Below, piece by piece: positions 1 through 4,260 of a DNA stretch of 6,186 bases. Under the pieces are notes generated by a model. It worked only from the letters and a program-made list of their open reading frames with translations. It ran no database searches and was not told where the DNA came from. The translations under genes and the position numbers were made by a program. Source of the DNA: Streptomycetaceae bacterium (lineage in GTDB: Bacteria; Actinomycetota; Actinomycetes; Nanopelagicales; Nanopelagicaceae). Location of the stretch: NCBI GenBank assembly GCA_027490415.1, contig JAIXYD010000139.1, forward strand, positions 1 through 6,186, given 5' to 3'. The first letter of the stretch is position 1, and every line of letters begins with the position of its first letter.

Positions 1-3000
1 ACAGACACATTGGGTGCTGAAACTTCAACGGTCATAACGATCACTGTCAATGGACCACCAACTGTTTCAGGTGCAACTAATTTGGTCACGACTTTTGGGG
101 TGGCATTTACATCTCCCGTTTTCACTGCAGTGAGCGGAAATGGAACCTACACATTCTCACTCGTCTCAAATCCAACCAGTGCAGGCATCACAGTTTCATC
201 AACAGTCAATGGCCTAGCGAGAGTTTCTGTTAGCTCTACCGTTACTGCAGGAACATATAACGAAACATTGACAGTAACCGATGGTCTTGGTGCAACCGGC
301 CGAATGAACTTCACAATAAGAGTGAACGCACCTGTGGCTTTGACTGGAACACAGACCGTGAATGCAACATATGGCGAAGCATTTACCACTGGTTTCAACT
401 CCAGTGGAGGCACAGGCCCATTTGTTTTTAGCGCATCCAACATATGTGCAGTTTCTCGCTCAACGTATATCGGTGATGGGAACAATGGAACGGTAAATGG
501 AACCTCGTACACCGTAGATCAAATTCGTGGAGATGGAACCTGTAATTGGGTAGCACCACGGGGAGTTGAAACAGCGAGTGTATTAGTAGTCGGTGGTGGC
601 GGTGCAGGTGGAACGCGTGCAGGTGGCGGTGGAGGTGCAGGTGGTTACCAATATGTTGCTTCGCAACCAGTTGTGCCAAATACTTCATATTCAGTAATTG
701 TTGGTGCAGGTGGTACTGGTGTTCTTCTCGACTCTGCAAATAATGGCGGCGATAGCCGATTTGGATCCTTAACACTCGTCAAAGGCGGTGGTGGTGGCGG
801 TGGTGCAATCACCGGTGGATCAGTGGCGCGAAGTGGCAAGAATGGTGGATCGGGCGGTGGTGCAGCTGGATACACAGCGTCAATAAGTGCCTCAATTGGA
901 TTGGGAACGTTAAATCAAGGAAACGAAGGTGGACAAGCAGCAATGAACAATGCTTGGCCAGGTGGAGGTGGTGGTGGTGCTTCAGGTATCGGTGCAACAC
1001 CAGTTAACAACACTAGCTCGGCTGGTAAAGGTGGAGCTGGAACTCTCAACGCGATAACTGGAACTTCACTCTGTTATGCAACCGGTGGCGGAGGTGGAAC
1101 TAATGTTGCATTCGCAGCAAATACAAGTGGTGGCGCTGGTGGCGATTGCGGAGGTGCTCCAGCACCAAATGGCGGTTCGGGAACAAACACATCTTCCACA
1201 CCATCAAATCCAACCCCGAATACTGGTGCAGGTGGCGGTGGATCTGGTTGGTCCTCCGGAGCTGATTTAGTTGGTGGTAATGGTGCATCTGGAATTGTTG
1301 TCCTTCGTTATGTAACGCCAACCGTTGATGCTGATAGCAGCAGAATTTCTTATCTTGTTTCTTCGGCGGGTGGTTCTGGTAATGCAGGGCTGCTTACGTT
1401 ATCCATCCCTGAATCCGTGACCGCTGGAAGTTATAGCCATACAGTTAAGGTCACTGATAGCACCGGAGCTGTGAGTGCACCTGTAACAATCAACATTACT
1501 GTTGCAAAAGCTAACCCTGTATTGACTCTGTCTCTCCCCGGGAGCGTTACTTCAACTCCGTATGGATTTGGAGTAACTCTTTCAGCCCAGGCAAGCACAG
1601 GTGGAGTTGTTAACTTTAGAGATAACGGAACAACAATTACAGGCTGTGGAACTAAGTCCACAACAGCTTTTGTTGCTACTTGTCGCTGGGTTCCAAGCAC
1701 TGTTGCAACCCGAACCATTTCTGCTGTATTTACTCCAACCGATACAGCAAATTACAACTCAGGAATTACAACAACAATGTCGGTCGTTGTAACTCAAGCT
1801 GACACCTTGACGGTGACTGCACGGTCAGAAAGCTTTGTATTCACTGACACAACAACTGCTGTGACTCGAGGATTTACGATAACTGGCCTCGCAGAGATTG
1901 ATTCCGCCACTGCGGTAACTATGACTTATATCGGTGCGCCAAATGACACTACGGCACCATCCTGGAACTCAACTACTGCACCTCGCTTAGCTGGAGATAG
2001 TTATGAGATCCGCCCATCAGCCCTTGTCTTCTCAACCGGTGCATCCAGTAATTACCGTGCCATTTCCTACGTTTCTGGAAACCTTGAAATTATCCGAGCA
2101 TCACAAGTTGCAAACTTTAATTATCGAAACAACAACCAACTGACGTACTCACTTGGTGGGACAGAGACAACTACGGTTACCAAACTTGGTGAAGCAGTTC
2201 CTGTCTTCAGTCAAACCACCCCAGACAAATGCAGTGTTAATTCTTCGACAGGTGCACTATCTATCCTCGAGGCTGGAACGTGTTCAGTAACAATGGATGT
2301 ACCTGAGGGCTTCAATTACCTCACGACCACCGTTTCAAAGAATGTAACGATTGCCAAAGCTGCTCGCACGATCACACTTACAGCTTCGGCCTTAACAATT
2401 AAGTATGGCGATACGGCAACCGTGACAACCACTGTGAGCGCGGGAGCACTTGATGGATTGATCACTTACACCGCTTCCTCGCCTACTTCATGTTCCTTCG
2501 ATGAGCCTTCGGGTGAAATCACTGCCACTGCTGGATCAGGAACCTGTGGTCTAACCGCACGAATCGCTGAAGGAATTAACTACTTGGGCGATACTTCCAC
2601 CGCGCTTTCAATTACAACTGCAAAGGCCGATGGACCTGAAGTGCGCGTAGGACAAACGATCCCGGTCGCATACACAGGATCCACTGCAGTGATTACACCG
2701 ACATTTACAGTGAGCGGATTAAAGCTCACTGATGTTGCGAGTACGTCATTAACTTTTACTTATACCAACGTCGGTGATACTGCCTACTCGAGTACAACTG
2801 CTCCAACATTAGGAGGCACTTATCGCATCACTCCTTCAGCACTTTCTCTTACCTCAGGATCTTTAGCCAATTACAATTCACCAGTCTATGTATTTGCAGA
2901 ATTTGTAATTGAGCAAATTGATCAACCAGAACTTGTTTTCACTAATTTAACTGGCGATCTAGCTTTCCCAGTTACCTTACGAACGACTGGAGGTCACCCA

Positions 3001-3564
3001 TCAACGCCAGCCGTGACGTACACAGCCATCAATGGAACCGCGACAAATTGCCGAATTGCATATGGTGTTCTCTCGAACTCAGGCGGTCAAAGTGTCTGGT
3101 ACCTACAAGCTGATTCTGCGGGAAGTTGTTCTGTGATAGCCACAAAACCAGCAGATCGAAATTACCGCGTGGCAATTTCTGATACTTCGACAGTGACGGT
3201 TCTTGAGTTCAAGGTTTATGTAGTACCAGTCGTTGAAAACACAACAACCGGAATTACAATTACACCAACTGTTCCGCTAACGAAGGGACCAGATGTTTGT
3301 ACGACTGGCTGTGTCCCCAGAATTCTTTCGCTGGATTTTTATACAAGATATGTGGGAGATATGCTGGTGATTACTGGTATCAACTTCACCGGAACAACTC
3401 AGGTGATATTCAATGTCTTCACCCAAGCAACTAACTTCAGCGTCGATTCAGATACCCAGATAACAGTTCAGGTCCCAGCTGGACTTCCAGCCGGCGAGAC
3501 CGGAATCGAAGTAGTTGCCCCAGGGGGCACCTCAGCGCGTAATTTCGATCTTGAGGTCCTCTGA
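1..3564 (+). CDS. Large secreted multidomain adhesin-like protein (3' part; start lies upstream of the window)
   Basis: The frame is open from base 1 and ends at TGA 3562-3564, giving 1187 visible residues. The TTG at base 10 sits inside a repeat and is not a plausible start. Domains, counted from the first visible codon: tail of an Ig-like repeat (1-17); cadherin/He_PIG-like Ig repeat (18-111); a third such repeat split by a Cys/Trp/Gly-rich module (112-501, core 196-437); Big_3-type Ig repeat (504-600); MBG-like repeat (600-700); two Cys-paired Ig-like repeats (701-787, 788-876); second MBG-like repeat (877-972); third Cys-paired Ig-like repeat (973-1069); linker with CTTGC (1100-1104); IPT/TIG domain (1106-1187). 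Composition is rich in Thr, Ser and Gly and poor in Lys, as is usual for extracellular fibrous proteins. There is no catalytic motif, no LPXTG signal and no C-terminal membrane segment, so attachment is unclear. The likely role, an adhesin or surface-layer fibre, is inferred from architecture only. The coding call is very secure; the function is not. Confidence 0.93.
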   Translation, partial: TDTLGAETSTVITITVNGPPTVSGATNLVTTFGVAFTSPVFTAVSGNGTYTFSLVSNPTSAGITVSSTVNGLARVSVSSTVTAGTYNETLTVTDGLGATGRMNFTIRVNAPVALTGTQTVNATYGEAFTTGFNSSGGTGPFVFSASNICAVSRSTYIGDGNNGTVNGTSYTVDQIRGDGTCNWVAPRGVETASVLVVGGGGAGGTRAGGGGGAGGYQYVASQPVVPNTSYSVIVGAGGTGVLLDSANNGGDSRFGSLTLVKGGGGGGGAITGGSVARSGKNGGSGGGAAGYTASISASIGLGTLNQGNEGGQAAMNNAWPGGGGGGASGIGATPVNNTSSAGKGGAGTLNAITGTSLCYATGGGGGTNVAFAANTSGGAGGDCGGAPAPNGGSGTNTSSTPSNPTPNTGAGGGGSGWSSGADLVGGNGASGIVVLRYVTPTVDADSSRISYLVSSAGGSGNAGLLTLSIPESVTAGSYSHTVKVTDSTGAVSAPVTINITVAKANPVLTLSLPGSVTSTPYGFGVTLSAQASTGGVVNFRDNGTTITGCGTKSTTAFVATCRWVPSTVATRTISAVFTPTDTANYNSGITTTMSVVVTQADTLTVTARSESFVFTDTTTAVTRGFTITGLAEIDSATAVTMTYIGAPNDTTAPSWNSTTAPRLAGDSYEIRPSALVFSTGASSNYRAISYVSGNLEIIRASQVANFNYRNNNQLTYSLGGTETTTVTKLGEAVPVFSQTTPDKCSVNSSTGALSILEAGTCSVTMDVPEGFNYLTTTVSKNVTIAKAARTITLTASALTIKYGDTATVTTTVSAGALDGLITYTASSPTSCSFDEPSGEITATAGSGTCGLTARIAEGINYLGDTSTALSITTAKADGPEVRVGQTIPVAYTGSTAVITPTFTVSGLKLTDVASTSLTFTYTNVGDTAYSSTTAPTLGGTYRITPSALSLTSGSLANYNSPVYVFAEFVIEQIDQPELVFTNLTGDLAFPVTLRTTGGHPSTPAVTYTAINGTATNCRIAYGVLSNSGGQSVWYLQADSAGSCSVIATKPADRNYRVAISDTSTVTVLEFKVYVVPVVENTTTGITITPTVPLTKGPDVCTTGCVPRILSLDFYTRYVGDMLVITGINFTGTTQVIFNVFTQATNFSVDSDTQITVQVPAGLPAGETGIEVVAPGGTSARNFDLEVL
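334..1503 (+). other. Ig-like repeat apparently split by an inserted glycine-rich module (domain feature in gene 1)
   Basis: The first half (334-438: A-T-Y-G-E-A-F, then S-G-G-T-G-P-F-V-F-S) matches the opening of the preceding repeat (T-T-F-G-V-A-F, then S-G-N-G-T-Y-T-F-S). The second half (about 1345-1503: V-T-A-G-S-Y-S-H-T-V-K-V-T-D-S-T-G-A, ending I-N-I-T-V) matches that repeat's closing half (V-T-A-G-T-Y-N-E-T-L-T-V-T-D-G-L-G-A, ending F-T-I-R-V). Between them lie about 300 residues: Cys149, Cys181, Trp183 in a W-V-A-P motif, V-L-V-V followed by a glycine run from base 586, and a closing G-I-V-V-L-R-Y at 1291-1311. Two further cysteines (358 and 383) lie within the glycine-rich part. The match of the flanking halves is visible by eye; that this is one fold interrupted by another is inference. 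Confidence 0.6.
1798..2100 (+). repeat. MBG-like repeat, copy 1 (protein-level, in gene 1)
   Basis: Residues 600-700 of the visible protein. Landmarks are F-T-I-T-G-L-A, a S-T-T-A-P-R-L-A-G-D-S-Y-E-I-R-P-S-A-L stretch, and the closing N-Y-R-A-I-S-Y-V-S-G-N-L-E-I-I, which resembles the N-Y-x-I-x-Y-x-x-G-x-L-T-I ending of MBG-type repeats in bacterial surface proteins. Copy 2 lies at 2629-2916. The family name is from memory of the motif; the internal repeat is seen directly. Confidence 0.6.
2101..2628 (+). repeat. Tandem pair of Cys-paired Ig-like repeats (protein-level, in gene 1)
   Basis: Two adjacent units, 2101-2361 and 2362-2628, each about 88 residues. Both carry a first Cys (744; 831), a S-S-T-G-A-L or E-P-S-G-E-I turn, then G-T-C with the second Cys (761; 849), followed by E-G-x-N-Y and a closing A-K-A. 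The 17-18 residue spacing of the cysteines suggests a local disulfide bridge across a beta hairpin (inference). A looser third unit lies at 2917-3207, with cysteines 1017 and 1043. Confidence 0.6.
2629..2916 (+). repeat. MBG-like repeat, copy 2 (protein-level, in gene 1)
   Basis: Residues 877-972. It repeats the landmarks of the copy at 1798-2100: F-T-V-S-G-L-K-L, then S-S-T-T-A-P-T-L-G-G-T-Y-R-I-T-P-S-A-L, then L-A-N-Y-N-S-P-V-Y. The last strand (A-E-F-V-I-E-Q) has drifted from the usual Y-x-x-G-x-L-T-I form. The two copies are clearly diverged at DNA level, so this is old duplication rather than a recent tandem repeat. Confidence 0.55.
2917..3207 (+). repeat. Third Cys-paired Ig-like repeat (protein-level, in gene 1)
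   Basis: Residues 973-1069. The unit has T-N-C (Cys1017), a longer hairpin than its two relatives (26 residues instead of 17-18), G-S-C-S-V-I-A (Cys1043), then D-R-N-Y and a closing beta strand ending near V-T-V-L. The order Cys, turn, G-x-C-S-V, N-Y matches the tandem pair at 2101-2628, with the second MBG-like repeat lying between. Confidence 0.5.
3316..3561 (+). other. C-terminal IPT/TIG domain of gene 1
   Basis: Residues 1106-1187. The sequence follows the IPT/TIG pattern: P-R-I-L-S-L opening, G-D-M-L-V-I-T-G-I-N-F-T-G-T-T-Q-V-I-F-N core, S-D-T-Q-I-T-V-Q-V-P-A-G-L-P-A-G, and a closing E-V-V-A-P-G-G-T-S. Established knowledge: IPT/TIG folds are immunoglobulin-like and common in surface and extracellular proteins. 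Here the domain ends the protein, with only a few residues after it and no anchor. Confidence 0.8.
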
Positions 3565-3570
3565 GGAGGG

Positions 3571-3599
3571 TTAACGCAGGCAGCCTAAAAAGGTAGACT
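3571..3599 (+). promoter_or_regulatory. Weak candidate promoter for gene 2
   Basis: TTAACG at 3571-3576 matches the -35 consensus at 4 of 6 bases, and TAGACT at 3594-3599 matches the -10 consensus at 4 of 6. The spacer is 17 bases, the ideal length. Transcription would start near 3605-3607, at the hairpin. Such matches arise by chance fairly often, and genes 1 and 2 could instead share one transcript. Confidence 0.22.
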
Positions 3600-3603
3600 G
3601 ACG

Positions 3604-3624
3604 GCCTAATTTAGGCGTATTTTT
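3604..3624 (+). terminator. Weak candidate intrinsic terminator or attenuating hairpin after gene 1
   Basis: GCCTA (3604-3608) pairs with TAGGC (3612-3616) across a 3-base loop. CG, then TATTTTT with five consecutive T (3620-3624), closes the pattern. With one bulged G the stem could extend by two pairs. A 5-bp stem is short for an efficient terminator, so read-through into gene 2 is likely. Confidence 0.35.
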
Positions 3625-3625
3625 C

Positions 3626-3631
3626 AGGGAG
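3626..3631 (+). promoter_or_regulatory. Ribosome binding site of gene 2
   Basis: AGGGAG lies five bases before GTG 3637. It decides the start: the in-frame ATG at 3649 would be 17 bases away, too far to use this site. Confidence 0.65.
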
Positions 3632-3636
3632 CTATC

Positions 3637-4260
3637 GTGGGATTGGGTATGCCAGATTCGGCAGAGAAGCCAGGACGTTTTTCGTCTCGCGGCTTTCGCC
3701 TCACGCTACTCGCAGTGATCATTTCCCTGGTTGGAACCACTTTTGCGATTAACGTGACAATTAATGGGGATAACAGAGTCGAATTCGGTCAGGGAATCTA
3801 TCGCATTACATCCTGTGATCAGTTCATGAATGTCAACCTTAAATCTGGAAATGCATTTGCAGATGGGTACTCTCGCGTTGAAAGCATTGAACTCTCTGGT
3901 TTAGATGTTGCTCGTTGTGCCAACACATCAATTCGTTTACGTCTCTACGATGCAACAAATCCGACACCAATGGACTTGTTCACAAATATTGCTTACACCA
4001 GCAGAGGTACCTCTTATCCGTGCTGTACTGAGACTGGAACCGCAGTTGTGATGGTTATTGCTGCAAATGCAACACAAGCGACGGCCGCGCAGAGTGTGAC
4101 TCTGATCAGTCCGTCAGGAAGAAACATTGGCTATGGAGATCGACATGAAAGCATTCGTTATGAATCAACAACCGCAATCTTTACAGTAACTTTTGCCAGC
4201 CCACTTGCAATCATGAGAGATGTTGCAAAGACAACGCTTGAGTCCGCAGCAAATGGCTAA
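3637..4260 (+). CDS. Small exported protein of unknown function with N-terminal signal or anchor segment
   Basis: A complete 207-residue protein with a GTG start supported by AGGGAG five bases upstream; the next candidate is ATG 3649 (residue 5). The N-terminus has a polar, basic stretch (K11, R14, R18, R21), a hydrophobic core at about residues 22-37 (L-T-L-L-A-V-I-I-S-L-V-G), and T-T-F-A before I38. This fits a signal peptide cut after A37, or an uncleaved anchor. The rest looks all-beta. Visible landmarks are V48-E-F-G-Q-G, T-S-C60-D, S-I-E-L-S-G-L-D near 85-91, A-R-C94, a C129-C130 pair, and a strand ending near V-T-F-A-S-P. I do not recognise a named family. I have a vague memory of similar V-E-F-G-Q-G proteins beside other actinobacterial surface-protein genes, which I cannot verify here. 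The gene overlaps gene 3 by 8 bases, so a role in export, anchoring or assembly of the large neighbour, or as a minor fibre subunit, is possible but inferred from position only. Confidence 0.85.
   Translation: MGLGMPDSAEKPGRFSSRGFRLTLLAVIISLVGTTFAINVTINGDNRVEFGQGIYRITSCDQFMNVNLKSGNAFADGYSRVESIELSGLDVARCANTSIRLRLYDATNPTPMDLFTNIAYTSRGTSYPCCTETGTAVVMVIAANATQATAAQSVTLISPSGRNIGYGDRHESIRYESTTAIFTVTFASPLAIMRDVAKTTLESAANG

Larger units (their letters stand above)
3565..3636 (+). other. Intergenic gap between genes 1 and 2
   Basis: Seventy-two bases with no ORF. It contains a G-A-G-G-A-G-G stretch overlapping the gene 1 stop, with no start codon at a usable distance, a weak promoter-like pair, a 5-bp hairpin before a T-run, and the ribosome binding site of gene 2. 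Confidence 0.7.

Noticed and set aside
784..806. GGT/GGC runs as a CRISPR or satellite array
   Set aside because: There are no repeat-spacer units of constant length; the runs are simple glycine codons within an open frame.
147..1321. Long antisense and out-of-frame ORFs rich in His/Leu or Pro across the Gly-rich region of gene 1
   Set aside because: They are mirror images of GGT/GGC/GCA-rich codons, have no ribosome sites, and their composition (His/Leu or poly-Pro) reflects the base pattern rather than a protein.
3487..3504. L-P-A-G-E-T-G as a sortase signal in gene 1
   Set aside because: The motif lies within the IPT/TIG strand pattern, does not fit L-P-x-T-G, and no hydrophobic segment or basic tail follows.
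3563..3569. Strong GAGGAGG ribosome-site-like stretch at the gene 1 stop
   Set aside because: No ATG, GTG or TTG follows within a usable distance, so it is probably a chance match.
3649..3651. ATG 3649 as the start of gene 2
   Set aside because: It sits 17 bases from the only good ribosome site, while GTG 3637 is at the ideal distance. It would shorten the protein by only four residues.
3540..3660. Genes 1 and 2 as one gene broken by a frameshift
   Set aside because: Gene 1 ends with a complete IPT/TIG domain. Gene 2 has its own ribosome site and signal segment. The gap has stops and no coding look.
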